Below, piece by piece: positions 37,055 to 45,332 of a stretch of DNA of 45,431 nucleotides. The stretch covers positions 1 to 45,431 of the forward strand of contig JBFMEX010000082.1 in assembly GCA_040752215.1 (NCBI GenBank). The letters are read 5' to 3'. The notes beneath the pieces are model-generated. The model ran no database searches. It had not been told where the DNA came from and worked only from the letters and a program-made list of their open reading frames with translations. The stretch's first letter is position 1. Each line of letters starts with the position of its first letter. This stretch comes from JBFMEX01 sp040752215 (GTDB taxonomy: Bacteria > Pseudomonadota > Alphaproteobacteria > Rhizobiales > Hyphomicrobiaceae). The translations under genes were made by a program, and so were the position numbers.

Positions 37055-37266
37055 ACCGCGACGACGACGCGCTCGACAGCAATCAACTCAAGCGCCGGCG
37101 GTATCTCCTCAGTCTCGTCGAGGCAGGCGGCGATCGCCTCGCGAATCCGCTCGTCGAGTTCGTCGCGGGATTGTGCCTGCGTGTGACAGCCGGGCAGCGA
37201 GGGGACCGTTGCCACGAAGTATCCCTCCGTGTCCCGCTCGACGACCACCGTGAACTCGCGCGTCAT
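37051..37266 (-). CDS. hicB: HicB-family antitoxin, short form
   Basis: A 71-residue HicB-like protein. It has the partial RNase-H-like fold seen in EFTVVVERDTEGYFVATVP followed by SLPGCHTQAQSRDE and the EAIAACLDE helix. It lacks the C-terminal ribbon-helix-helix or HTH DNA-binding domain of longer HicB proteins, so it probably neutralises HicA but may not repress the operon itself. The longer in-frame extension is a composition artefact; the ATG at 37266 gives the family start. It overlaps hicA by four bases. Confidence 0.87.
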   Translation of the reverse strand: MTREFTVVVERDTEGYFVATVPSLPGCHTQAQSRDELDERIREAIAACLDETEEIPPALELIAVERVVVAV

Positions 37267-37276
37267 GCTGAACTTC

Positions 37277-37738
37277 CTACCCGACGATAGCCGCACTGGC
37301 GCCGCGCCGCGCCTCGATGTCGGCGATCGCCTTCTCGACCGCGTCGAAGACGAGCAGCGTCGAGGTGTGGCGCGCCTTGTAGTCCTTGACCGGCTCAAGC
37401 ACCGCGAGATCGGCCCAGCGCCCCGCCGGCGGTGGCCCGCCCTCCTTCAACATGCGCCGCATTTGGGCGCCGACCGCGCGCAGCTCCTCGGCCGTCGAGC
37501 CGACGATCTCGCGCCCCATCACCGAGGCCGCGGCCTGCCCGAGCAGGCACGCCTTCACCGTCTGGCCGTAGTCGACGACGCGATTGCCCTCCATGACGAG
37601 ATCGACCGTCACCGTCGAGCCGCAGAGCTTGGAATGCGCGCTCGCGGTCGCTTGCGCATGCGCCAAGCGCGCCGAGCGCGGGATGGCGGCGGCCAGCTCC
37701 AGGATGCGCGTGTTGTAGATGTCGGCAAGCTGCGTCAT
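37277..37738 (-). CDS. NifU/IscU-like Fe-S scaffold protein
   Basis: A 153-residue NifU_N-type scaffold. Two ligand cysteines are visible, C39 in KLCGSTV and C64 in VKACLLGQAAASVM. The third, normally in a RxxC motif, is replaced by H124 in YKARHTSTLLVFDAV. This variant occurs in an alphaproteobacterial branch, so it may be functional with altered cluster binding. No sufS/sufC neighbour is present, so its assembly partner is elsewhere. It lies between hisI (divergent) and hicB. Confidence 0.85.
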   Translation of the reverse strand: MTQLADIYNTRILELAAAIPRSARLAHAQATASAHSKLCGSTVTVDLVMEGNRVVDYGQTVKACLLGQAAASVMGREIVGSTAEELRAVGAQMRRMLKEGGPPPAGRWADLAVLEPVKDYKARHTSTLLVFDAVEKAIADIEARRGASAAIVG

Positions 37739-37896
37739 TCTCGGATTCCGGGGTGTGGACGGAAAACTCGGTGCGACACGCTCCCCTCCCCGGCCATCAT
37801 CCCGTATATAGACCCTCCCCTCGCCGAGGCGAAGGGGCGTTGCTGCCGCGCGTCCCCCCGCCCGCCCATCCCGAGACCCGACGAGCCCGAGCCGCC

Positions 37897-38355
37897 ATGA
37901 GCGAGATTGCCCCCTTCCCCCCACCCGGAGACAAGCACGCGCTGGAGCACGGGCTCGCCTTCACGCCGCGCTTCGATGCCGAAGGCATGCTGCCGGCGAT
38001 CGTCAGCGATGCGGCGAGCGGCGAGGTGCTGATGTTCGCCTGGATGAACGCGCGGGCGCTCGCGCTCACCATCGAGACCCGCGTCGCCCACTTCTGGAGC
38101 CGCTCTCGCGCGAAGCTGTGGAAGAAGGGCGAGGAGAGCGGCAATGTGTTGAACGTCGTCGAACTGCTGACCGACTGCGACCAGGACGTGCTGTGGCTGC
38201 GTGTGCGTGTCGAGGGCGCGGGCGTCGCCTGTCACACGGGCGCGCGCAGTTGCTTCTACCGGCGGGTCGCCCTTGGTCCGATGGCCGGGGGCGAGCCGCG
38301 CCGCGTCGCGCTGGTCCCGACGCCCGCCGCCTCTGCTGCAGATGCGAGCAAATAG
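37897..38355 (+). CDS. hisI: Phosphoribosyl-AMP cyclohydrolase
   Basis: A 152-residue HisI without a HisE fusion. Metal ligands and the active site are visible: DCDQDVLWLRV (D93, C94, D95), then CHTGARSCFYRR with C112 and C119 coordinating zinc. WMNARALALTIET and WSRSRAKLWKKGEESG are family hallmarks. It opens the purine ring of PR-AMP in histidine synthesis. The ATG at 37897 begins the family N-terminus, and the upstream in-frame extension is low-complexity. It is divergent from the NifU-like gene. Confidence 0.95.
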   Translation: MSEIAPFPPPGDKHALEHGLAFTPRFDAEGMLPAIVSDAASGEVLMFAWMNARALALTIETRVAHFWSRSRAKLWKKGEESGNVLNVVELLTDCDQDVLWLRVRVEGAGVACHTGARSCFYRRVALGPMAGGEPRRVALVPTPAASAADASK

Positions 38356-38565
38356 CCCACGCCTGCGGCCGTGCTTCGCGCAGTGCACAAACGAATTTGC
38401 GCGCTGCCCACCGCGGTTGGTAGTCCCCCTTTAATCTCCCGCCCCTAACCTACATTAACGATAGGCGTGCTTTGAACCCGAGACCCGCCCTTGCGCGTCC
38501 GATTATTGCAGTGAGGCGGGGCAGACTCGCGTTAGCTTGGCACGAGACGGTCGGGAGACCCGATC

Positions 38566-39516
38566 ATGGCACTGGGAAAGATCGGACTGGCACTCGGCGG
38601 CGGCGCGGCACGCGGCTGGGCGCATATCGGCGTCATCCGTGCGTTGGTCGCGGCCGGCATCAAGCCGGACATCATCGCCGGCACCTCGATCGGCGCCGTC
38701 GTCGGTGGCTGCTATGCGGCCGGCCAGCTCGACGAGCTCGAGGGCTTCGCGCGCGAGCTGACCGTCAGGCGCGTGTTCGGCTATCTCGATTTCAACTTCT
38801 CCGGAACCGGGCTCATCTCCGGCCAGCGGCTGTGCGACCGGCTCGAGGCGCAATTGAAGGACCGCGCGATGGACGATCTGTCGCCCCGCTTCACCGCGGT
38901 CGCGACGGAGATCGGCACCGGGCACGAGGTATGGATCTCGCGCGGCCGGCTGGTCGAGGCGATGCGCGCGTCCTATGCGCTGCCCGGCATCTTCAAGCCG
39001 GTCAAGATCGAGGGTCGCTGGCTGTTCGACGGCGCACTCGTCAATCCCATTCCCGTCAGCGTCTGCCGTGCGCTCGGCGCGCGCTACGTGATCGCAGTCA
39101 ATCTCAACACCGACACCTGCAACCGCGGTACCGTGGTTCCCCATCTCGACGCCCAGCCGCCCTCGCCCGAGGCGGAGATGGATGCGCCCCCCGTCAAGGG
39201 CAAGAACGGCGTCGCCGTGCGCCGACTGCTGCAGCGCCAGCTGTTCGGAAGGGGCGAGGAGGCACCGGGCATCTCGACGGTGATGGTCGACGCCTTCAAC
39301 ATCGTGCAGGACCGCATCGCGCGCTCGCGCCTCGCTGGCGACCCGCCCGACGTATTGATCAGCCCGCGGCTGGCCGGCATCGGCCTGTTCGACTTCCATC
39401 GCGCCGAGGACCTGATCGAGCGCGGCATGGCGGCAGTCAACCGCGAGATCGAGGACATCAGCCGCGAGCTGGAGGCCCGGCGCCACTTCGCGGCGCCGGT
39501 CGTACATCGGATCTGA
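38566..39516 (+). CDS. Patatin-like phospholipase (RssA-type)
   Basis: A 316-residue patatin-domain hydrolase. The oxyanion loop is GGGAARG at 11-17, the nucleophile is S41 in GTSIG, and the second dyad residue is D155 in FDGALVNP. The family uses a Ser-Asp dyad on lipid acyl esters. The C-terminal third has an AAVNREIEDIS-type helix found in the RssA/YchK group. No signal peptide is visible, so it is cytoplasmic or membrane-peripheral. It converges on the CBS protein gene. Confidence 0.93.
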   Translation: MALGKIGLALGGGAARGWAHIGVIRALVAAGIKPDIIAGTSIGAVVGGCYAAGQLDELEGFARELTVRRVFGYLDFNFSGTGLISGQRLCDRLEAQLKDRAMDDLSPRFTAVATEIGTGHEVWISRGRLVEAMRASYALPGIFKPVKIEGRWLFDGALVNPIPVSVCRALGARYVIAVNLNTDTCNRGTVVPHLDAQPPSPEAEMDAPPVKGKNGVAVRRLLQRQLFGRGEEAPGISTVMVDAFNIVQDRIARSRLAGDPPDVLISPRLAGIGLFDFHRAEDLIERGMAAVNREIEDISRELEARRHFAAPVVHRI

Positions 39517-39537
39517 TCCGGAGCTTGCGTCGCTCGC

Positions 39538-39969
39538 TCAGCCGGTCGCGAGGTACTCGCGCATCGCGGTGACCTCCATCTCGACCTCAGCGACGTGATG
39601 CTTGACGACGTCGCCGATCGAGATGATGCCGGCCAGCGTGCCATCCTCGATCACCGGCAGATGGCGGAAGCGACCCTTGGTCATGACCCCCATCAGCTCC
39701 TCGAGCGTGGTCGTCTCCTGGCACGGCACGACATTGCGCGTCATGAACTCGGATACCGGCGCATGCAGCGCCTTGTCGCCGGCCTCGGCGATGGCGCGCA
39801 CGAGATCGCGCTCGGAGATGATGCCCTCGACCTTGCCGTTGCCGCCGACGATCACGATCGCACCGATCCTTTTCGAGGACAGCTTGGCGGCAATATCGAC
39901 GATGCTGGTGTCGGGCTTGGCGGTCGCGACCGCCCGGCCCTTTGCCTTCAGAATGGCTGCGACGTTCAT
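39538..39969 (-). CDS. CBS-domain protein
   Basis: A 143-residue protein made of two CBS domains in tandem (about 9-60 and 72-130). GAIVIVGGNGKVEGIISERDLVRAI and the second FRHLPVIEDGTLAGIIS are the canonical second-strand motifs. A CBS pair binds adenosine nucleotides; in this small stand-alone form it usually acts as an energy or redox sensor for an unknown partner. The ATG at 39969 is the family start. It converges on the patatin gene. Confidence 0.93.
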   Translation of the reverse strand: MNVAAILKAKGRAVATAKPDTSIVDIAAKLSSKRIGAIVIVGGNGKVEGIISERDLVRAIAEAGDKALHAPVSEFMTRNVVPCQETTTLEELMGVMTKGRFRHLPVIEDGTLAGIISIGDVVKHHVAEVEMEVTAMREYLATG

Positions 39970-40138
39970 CCTGCCAACCTCCCGATGGCCCACGGTGGAG
40001 CACCTCGGCGCACGGACCGAGCGCGGCATCACCTGCGGGCGGTGCCGCAGGACCGTGACCGGCCTGCGTGCTGTCGATGCGGACGCAATGCGCCCGCTTG
40101 TCGCATGGTGATGCAATCCCCCCGCCGGTGCAAGCGTC

Positions 40139-40867
40139 TCAGCGGAGCGGACTGCGATCTGGTGAATACGGAGTGTGGATCGAATCGAACCAGCCATAGG
40201 CGAGCAGTCCGGCGAGATAGCCGCCGACATGGGCCTCCCAGGCGATCCCTGCCTCGACCGCCACACCGGCGAAACCGATGATGGCGAGCAGGTTGATCGC
40301 CAGCCAGATCGCGGTAGTCGACAGGATACGCTGGTCGCGAAGCGCCACCGAAAGCGGCATCAGCGGGACCTCGTGCGGGGTCATCCGGAGCCGCCACAGG
40401 CCGCCACGGTCGAGCGCGCTGAACAGGAACCGCATGGTCGCGCCCATCAGCCCCGAGACGGCACCGGAGGCCCCGATCATTGGCGACAGCGCACCGGGAT
40501 GGGCAAACATGAACGCGAGCGCCCCGGCGAGACCCGTAAACAGGCTCAGCGCCAGGAAGCGCATGCTACCGATCCGCTCGGCGACGACCCCGCCGAACGC
40601 CAGCAGCCAGGCGGCGTTGAACAGCAGGTGCGTGGCGTCGCCGTGGACCAGCATATGGGTGACGAGCGACGTTGCCATCGCCGGCTCGCCGCCCGGCAGC
40701 TCGGGACCGTAGCCGGCGTAGCGGCCCGGGATGAACGCCATCGCGATCACCACCCAGGCGTCCGTCTCCGGCGCGAGAGCGAGCCGCGCGAGGTGCACAC
40801 CGACGAGCACGGCCAGCACCGCCACCACCGCGGCCGGCACGTTGAAGATCGGCTGTCGCTCGCTCAT
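40139..40867 (-). CDS. Rhomboid-family intramembrane serine protease
   Basis: A 242-residue polytopic protein with the rhomboid catalytic features. GASGAVSG at 132-139 holds the nucleophile S134, and H213 in WEAHVGGYLAG is the base. N84 in THLLFNAAW helps form the oxyanion hole. The six-helix core is intact. Substrates are unknown; bacterial rhomboids cleave transmembrane or quality-control targets. The ATG at 40867 begins the family N-terminus. It lies between the CBS gene and the PAS_5 gene. Confidence 0.92.
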   Translation of the reverse strand: MSERQPIFNVPAAVVAVLAVLVGVHLARLALAPETDAWVVIAMAFIPGRYAGYGPELPGGEPAMATSLVTHMLVHGDATHLLFNAAWLLAFGGVVAERIGSMRFLALSLFTGLAGALAFMFAHPGALSPMIGASGAVSGLMGATMRFLFSALDRGGLWRLRMTPHEVPLMPLSVALRDQRILSTTAIWLAINLLAIIGFAGVAVEAGIAWEAHVGGYLAGLLAYGWFDSIHTPYSPDRSPLR

Positions 40868-41086
40868 CCCACTCGTCTCCGCCCCGCAACGCCGCGAGCG
40901 ATACCGGCTCGCCTCCCCGCCGACAACCATGTTTTGCCTCGCCTCGGCGCGATTCCGCTGCTGGCACGAAGCGTGCTCCCTCCCCACCGAAGCGCCCGGC
41001 CTGTCGGCCGGGAATGTCCCGAACTAGGACGGACCCCGACCCCGCTCACTGTTGGCGCCGGGACGGCGGTCCGGTCAGGAACGAGA

Positions 41087-41725
41087 ATGAACTGCCGGTC
41101 TCTACAAAAGCTGCTCGCCTACTGGAACGAGGTGCGCCGGGGCCGGTTGGCGCCGCGGCGTTTCGAGATCGAGCCGTCGCGGATCGCCGAGCTGCTTCCC
41201 GATACCTTCATCCTCGAGCGTGTCGACGCCGAGACCTACCGCTTCCGTCTCGCGGGCACCCGGATGTGCGAGCTGTTGGGTAGCGAGCTGCGCGGCAGCG
41301 GCTTTCTCGATTCTTGGCGCGCGGCCGACCGGTCGGCGCTCACGGGGCAGCTTTCGATCATGTCGTTTCAGGGCGCCGTCGGCTACTTCACGCTCGAGGC
41401 CGTGGCCGCCGATGGCCGCTCGGCCGACTTCGAGATCCTGCTGCTGCCGCTGATCCACTCTCCCGACACCATCGACCGCTTCCTCGGCATCATCGCCCCG
41501 ATCGATCCGCCGATCTGGCTTGGCGCCGTCCGCTTCGAGCGACGCCAGCTGCTGAGCAGCGAGCTGATCTGGCCCGACGGACGGCCGCATTCGATCGTCG
41601 AGCGGCTTGGCCATCAGGCGCCGTTCCTCCCCGAGGTTCGCAACGCCCGGATCGTTCGCGCCGACCGGCGCGCATTCCGCGTCTACGACGGCGGACTCGC
41701 CAAATCCGGCGGCGACGAAGCGTAG
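41087..41725 (+). CDS. PAS_5 domain protein
   Basis: A 212-residue protein of the alphaproteobacterial PAS_5 family (often annotated as PAS domain-containing). Its N-terminus YWNEVRRGRLAPRRFEIEP and the block LPDTFILERVDAE are typical. The rest is a PAS-like core (GYFTLEAVAADGRSADFEILLLP) with no output domain. Such proteins are thought to sense small ligands or redox state; the ligand is unknown. CAGGAACGAGA precedes the ATG at 41087. It leads a plus-strand run with the tandem PilZ and BTLCP genes. Confidence 0.82.
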   Translation: MNCRSLQKLLAYWNEVRRGRLAPRRFEIEPSRIAELLPDTFILERVDAETYRFRLAGTRMCELLGSELRGSGFLDSWRAADRSALTGQLSIMSFQGAVGYFTLEAVAADGRSADFEILLLPLIHSPDTIDRFLGIIAPIDPPIWLGAVRFERRQLLSSELIWPDGRPHSIVERLGHQAPFLPEVRNARIVRADRRAFRVYDGGLAKSGGDEA

Positions 41726-41769
41726 GCCCCGCGCCCGGCCGGTCGATGTGTCTCATTAGGAGGCCGCCG

Positions 41770-41784
41770 TTAGGTCATCCTTAA
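41770..41784 (+). promoter_or_regulatory. Weak CtrA-like site before the tandem PilZ gene
   Basis: TTAG-GTCATCC-TTAA differs from the CtrA consensus TTAA-N7-TTAA at one position. It lies 103 bases before the tandem PilZ start. With one mismatch this could be chance. Confidence 0.25.
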
Positions 41785-41886
41785 ATCCTGGCGATCCATA
41801 CTGCCTCGGCATTCCGCTCTCTGCTCCGGCGGTCTCGCCGCGGGACGCGTATCCGAAGCCCTGACGCACGTTGCCTGGATCTGCTC

Positions 41887-42516
41887 ATGACGATTACTAC
41901 GGTTCCCTTTGCGCGCCGTCCCGCGAGCCCCCTGTCGGACGTCGCCGCCGACCGGCGCCGCCACGTCCGCTTCCCGGTCACGCTGCTGGGCCGCTTCATG
42001 CGTGCCAACAAGCTCGAATATCCCTGCAAGCTCATGGACATCTCGGTTGGCGGTGCGAGCGTCGCGGCGCCCGTCGTAGTCGGCGAGGGCGAGCGCGTCG
42101 TCGCCTATTTCGACCATCTCGGCGGCCTCGAGGGCCACGTGAACCGCCTGTTCGACGGCGGCTTCGCCTTCGCCATCGCCGCCACACAGCACAAGCGCGA
42201 GAAGCTCGCCGCACAGATCACCTGGCTGGTCAACCGCCACGAGCTGGACCCCTCGGAGGCCCGCCGTCACGAGCGCGTCGCGCTCACCGACAAGACCTCG
42301 CAGCTCAAGCTCGCCGAGGGCATCGTCATCCAGGTTCGCGTGCTCGACATCTCGCTGTCGGGCGCCTCGGTGGCGACGGAGGCGCGCCCGCCGTTCGGCG
42401 CCGAGGTGACGCTCGGCAAGCTGCGCGGCCGCGTCGTGCGCTATCACGACCAGGGCATCGGCATCCAGTTCGTCGACATCCAGGACCCAGAGGCGCTGCG
42501 CAAGCACTTCAGCTGA
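41887..42516 (+). CDS. Tandem PilZ-domain protein
   Basis: A 209-residue protein with two PilZ domains. The first has the arginine motif RRRHVR at 23-28 and the glycine motif DISVGG at 51-56. The second has RRHER at 126-130 and DISLSG at 154-159. Both keep the residues that bind cyclic di-GMP, so binding of two dinucleotides is likely. The protein is soluble with no other domain. It is followed after 130 bases by the BTLCP gene, and a c-di-GMP-controlled adhesion or protease step is a reasonable inference. Confidence 0.88.
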   Translation: MTITTVPFARRPASPLSDVAADRRRHVRFPVTLLGRFMRANKLEYPCKLMDISVGGASVAAPVVVGEGERVVAYFDHLGGLEGHVNRLFDGGFAFAIAATQHKREKLAAQITWLVNRHELDPSEARRHERVALTDKTSQLKLAEGIVIQVRVLDISLSGASVATEARPPFGAEVTLGKLRGRVVRYHDQGIGIQFVDIQDPEALRKHFS

Positions 42517-42646
42517 CATGTTTTTCCGAACCGTGCACAGCGCACGTCGGCGAATGGTCAAAAGTTGACACAAATGCAGGCGAATTCTTTCAGCGACGGG
42601 CGAGGCAACTGCGCTATCCTCTGTCCATGAGTGCGGGGTTGAGTTC

Positions 42647-43291
42647 ATGAAGCGTTCGTTGGTGAGTATGCTGGTGGCGTTGGGGTCGCTTGCGTCCCAG
42701 GGCACCGCCGTCGCCGGACCGGCCGTCTACGACAGTGCCGAGCGGCAGTCGTCGTTCATGAGGGTCTACGGCCTGACCCAGCCGCCCTACGGCTTCGTCC
42801 GGTTCTGCGAGGCCTCGCCGAAGAGCTGCATGCCGGATCGACCCGAGGAATCGCGCGTGAGCGCCACGCCGGAGCGCCTCTCGGACCTCGACGAGGTCAA
42901 CAGAATCGTCAACCGCGCCATCAAGCCGTTGACCGATTTCGAGATCTACGGCGTCACCGAGCACTGGACCATTCCGACCGACCGCGGCGACTGCGAGGAC
43001 TACGCGCTGTTGAAGCGCCAGATCCTGATGAGCCGCGGCTGGCCGGCGAGTTCGCTGCTGATGACGGTGGTGCGCGACGAGCGCGGCGAGGGCCACGCGG
43101 TGCTGACCGCGCGGACCGCCCAGGGCGACTTCATCCTCGACAACAAGGTCGAGGCGGTGAAGCTGTGGAGCCGCACCAGCTATTCGTTCGTTATGCGCCA
43201 ATCGTATCTCAATCCGAAGGTCTGGGTGTCGCTCGACCCGAGCGATGCGACGAGCCCGGCGGCGCTGGCCGGCGTCGGACAGGAGCGCTAG
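42647..43291 (+). CDS. Transglutaminase-like cysteine proteinase (BTLCP, LapG-like)
   Basis: A 214-residue precursor with a signal peptide of about 23 residues. The catalytic triad is C116 in GDCEDYALLKR, H150 in EGHAVLTA and D165 in ILDNKV, matching the bacterial transglutaminase-like cysteine proteinase family. LapG in this family cleaves the adhesin LapA when c-di-GMP is low. Periplasmic location fits, but no LapA or LapD homologue is in the window. TTGACA at 42565-42570 may belong to its promoter. A strong hairpin follows the stop. Confidence 0.92.
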   Translation: MKRSLVSMLVALGSLASQGTAVAGPAVYDSAERQSSFMRVYGLTQPPYGFVRFCEASPKSCMPDRPEESRVSATPERLSDLDEVNRIVNRAIKPLTDFEIYGVTEHWTIPTDRGDCEDYALLKRQILMSRGWPASSLLMTVVRDERGEGHAVLTARTAQGDFILDNKVEAVKLWSRTSYSFVMRQSYLNPKVWVSLDPSDATSPAALAGVGQER

Positions 43292-43313
43292 AGCGCTGAC
43301 ATCGGAGCCGCCT

Positions 43314-43367
43314 CTCCACCAAACTCGAGCCGGGCATCCGTGTCCGGCTCTTCTTCGTTGGGTGGAG
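43314..43367. terminator. Bidirectional terminator between convergent genes
   Basis: GAGCCGG at 43327-43333 and CCGGCTC at 43344-43350 form a stem, followed by TTCTTCGTT on the plus strand; on the minus strand it is followed by GAGTTT. Outer arms CTCCACC (43314-43320) and GGTGGAG (43361-43367) extend it. It lies between the BTLCP gene and the gamma-carbonic-anhydrase-like gene. Confidence 0.65.
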
Positions 43368-43375
43368 CGCGCGCG

Positions 43376-43906
43376 TCAGGCCTGCGCGCGCAGGCCGCCG
43401 GCGAACCGCTTCCAGTTCTCCACGTAGCGTCCGGCGGCGCCGGTGAAGCGGGCGACGTCGTCCGCGCTCAATGTGCGCACGACTTTTCCCGGCGAGCCGA
43501 GGATCAGGCTGCGCGGGGGGAATTCCTTACCCTCGGCGACGAGCGTGTTGGCCCCGACGAGACACTCCTCGCCGATATGCGCGCCGTTGAGGATGATCGA
43601 GCCGATGCCGACGAGGCTGCGCGCGCCGATCGTGCAGCCGTGCAGCATCACCATGTGACCGATCGTGCAGTCCGCGCCGATCGTCATCGGGAACCCGGGG
43701 TCGGTGTGCAGCACAGAGGCTTCCTGGATATTGCTGCGCGGACCGATCACGATCCGCTCGTTGTCGCCGCGCACAATCGTGCCGAACCACACGCTCGCAT
43801 CCTCGCCGAGCGTGACGTTGCCGATCACGACCGCGTTCGGCGCCACCCAGTAGCGCCCTTCGCCCGGTGTCGTCACGCCGACACCGTCGAGCGAGTAGAG
43901 CGCCAT
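43376..43906 (-). CDS. Gamma-carbonic anhydrase family hexapeptide protein
   Basis: A 176-residue left-handed beta-helix protein. Repeated hexapeptides such as VVIGNV, IGPRSN and IGARSL form the coil. The three zinc histidines of gamma-carbonic anhydrases are present: H67 in LHTDPG, and H84 and H89 in IGHMVMLHGC. The family includes active carbonic anhydrases and inactive relatives; activity here is not proven. GAGGAG precedes the ATG at 43906; a GTG at 43912 overlaps the DUF3126 stop. It ends the cysE-DUF3126 operon. Confidence 0.92.
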   Translation of the reverse strand: MALYSLDGVGVTTPGEGRYWVAPNAVVIGNVTLGEDASVWFGTIVRGDNERIVIGPRSNIQEASVLHTDPGFPMTIGADCTIGHMVMLHGCTIGARSLVGIGSIILNGAHIGEECLVGANTLVAEGKEFPPRSLILGSPGKVVRTLSADDVARFTGAAGRYVENWKRFAGGLRAQA

Positions 43907-43908
43907 GC

Positions 43909-44124
43909 TCACGCCTCCTCGAGATCGATCTCGAGAATGGCCATCTGCAGCTGGTAGTCCCGCCCGCCGTCCTCGTCGTCGACGGTGATCGTGGCGACGA
44001 ACTCGTCGCCGACGTAGACCTCGGCGCTGTCCGCCTTCTTCGGCCGCGCCCGCACCTCGAGGTTTGGCGTCTTGAACGTCTTCCTCAGGAAGGTCTGGAG
44101 CCGGCCGATCTCGTCCTTCGTCAC
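43909..44124 (-). CDS. DUF3126 family protein
   Basis: A 71-residue acidic protein of the DUF3126 family, known mainly in alphaproteobacteria. The pattern EIGRLQTFLRKTFKTPNL, then VRARPKKADSAEVYVGDEF, fits. It has no known function. The start is GTG at 44124, preceded by GAGAGGAAG, where the family N-terminus begins; the longer frame is spurious. It lies 65 bases after cysE and abuts the gamma-carbonic-anhydrase-like gene. The conserved linkage to cysE suggests a shared role, possibly in sulfur-amino-acid metabolism, but that is untested. Confidence 0.88.
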   Translation of the reverse strand: MTKDEIGRLQTFLRKTFKTPNLEVRARPKKADSAEVYVGDEFVATITVDDEDGGRDYQLQMAILEIDLEEA

Positions 44125-44189
44125 GTGCTTCCTCTCGCTTCTGTTCTCGGCGGGCACCGGACGAGCACGCGGCCCGATCCGCCGCGCGC

Positions 44190-45041
44190 TCACTCCTTGT
44201 GGCCGCTGCCGCAGCCGCAATCGTCGGGTCCGAGCCCCTGGTCCATCGTCCGCGCCGGCTCCGAGCAGCCGGCGTCACCGACGATGCGCGCCGGCACGCC
44301 GGCGACGGTGGTGTTCATCGGCACCTCCGACAGCACGACGCTGCCGGCAGCGACACGCGAGCAGTTGCCGACGCGGATATTGCCAAGCACCTTGGCGCCG
44401 GCGCCGATCAGCACGTTGTTGCCAATCTTGGGATGGCGATCGCCCGTCTCCTTGCCGCTGCCACCGAGCGTTACGGCGTGCAGGAACGAGCAGTTGTCGC
44501 CGACCACCGCAGTCTCACCGACGACGAACCCGGTAGCGTGGTCGAGCATGATCCCCTTGCCGAAGCGGGCCGCGGGATGGATGTCGACGCCGAACATGCG
44601 CGAGGACTGGCTCTGCAGGTAGAGCGCATAGTCGCGCCGGCCGCTCTGCCACAGCTCGTGCGCGAAGCGATAGGTGACGAGCGCGTGGAAGCCCTTGAAG
44701 TAGAGCAGCGGCTCCAGATAGCGCGTGCATGCCGGATCGCGGTCGAACACGGCGGCGAGATCGGCGCGGAAGCTGGCGCCGAGCTCGGGCTTCGCCGCCA
44801 CGACGCCGAGGAAGGTCTGGTTGATCAGCCCGGCATCGACGTCGGAATGGTCGAGGCGCTGCGCGAGGCGATGGCAGATCGCCTCCTCGAGCCGCTCGTG
44901 GCTCAGCACGGTGGCGAACACGAAGCTGCCGAGCGCCGGCTCCGCCCGCATCGCCTCCTCCGCCTCGCGGCGGATGGCGGCCCAAATCGGATCGTACGCC
45001 TTCACGTTGTCGGCGGCGACGGACTTCCTGGTCATGGTCAT
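44190..45041 (-). CDS. cysE: Serine O-acetyltransferase
   Basis: A 283-residue CysE. The N-terminal helical domain begins at DPIWAAIRREAEEAM, and the left-handed beta-helix includes GKGIMLDHATGFVVGE (catalytic D167, H168) and LGGSGKETGDRHPKIG. It acetylates serine to O-acetylserine for cysteine synthesis. A C-terminal tail ending DDCGCGSGHKE is longer than in the E. coli enzyme and may alter cysteine feedback. The ATG at 45041 is the family start. DUF3126 and the gamma-carbonic-anhydrase-like gene follow on the same strand. Confidence 0.97.
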   Translation of the reverse strand: MTMTRKSVAADNVKAYDPIWAAIRREAEEAMRAEPALGSFVFATVLSHERLEEAICHRLAQRLDHSDVDAGLINQTFLGVVAAKPELGASFRADLAAVFDRDPACTRYLEPLLYFKGFHALVTYRFAHELWQSGRRDYALYLQSQSSRMFGVDIHPAARFGKGIMLDHATGFVVGETAVVGDNCSFLHAVTLGGSGKETGDRHPKIGNNVLIGAGAKVLGNIRVGNCSRVAAGSVVLSEVPMNTTVAGVPARIVGDAGCSEPARTMDQGLGPDDCGCGSGHKE

Positions 45042-45332
45042 GGCACGCTCCTCTCCGGCGCGGAGCCCGCTGGGCGCACGCCGCCGATCGTTCGTCCGGC
45101 GCGCAACGGGGTAGTGAATGTGGCCGGCCTCGTCAATTCAATGTAGTGCACAACCCTCGAGAGTGCATCCTCGGCGGGGAGCCCCCCGCCACCCCGGCGC
45201 CGCATTGCCCTCGTCTCGCCGGTCGGCATAAGTATCCGACCGCCGTCTTGTCTTCGGCGGCAATCGGTTGTAGCTCCGCCCGTCTCGCCGTCCGGCCGAG
45301 GACCTCCCTCGGCCCCCTCCGGAAACCGCCCT

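Noticed and set aside
38440..38462. Possible CtrA site near TAACCTACATTAAC
   Set aside because: The two half-sites are one base too close for TTAA-N7-TTAA.
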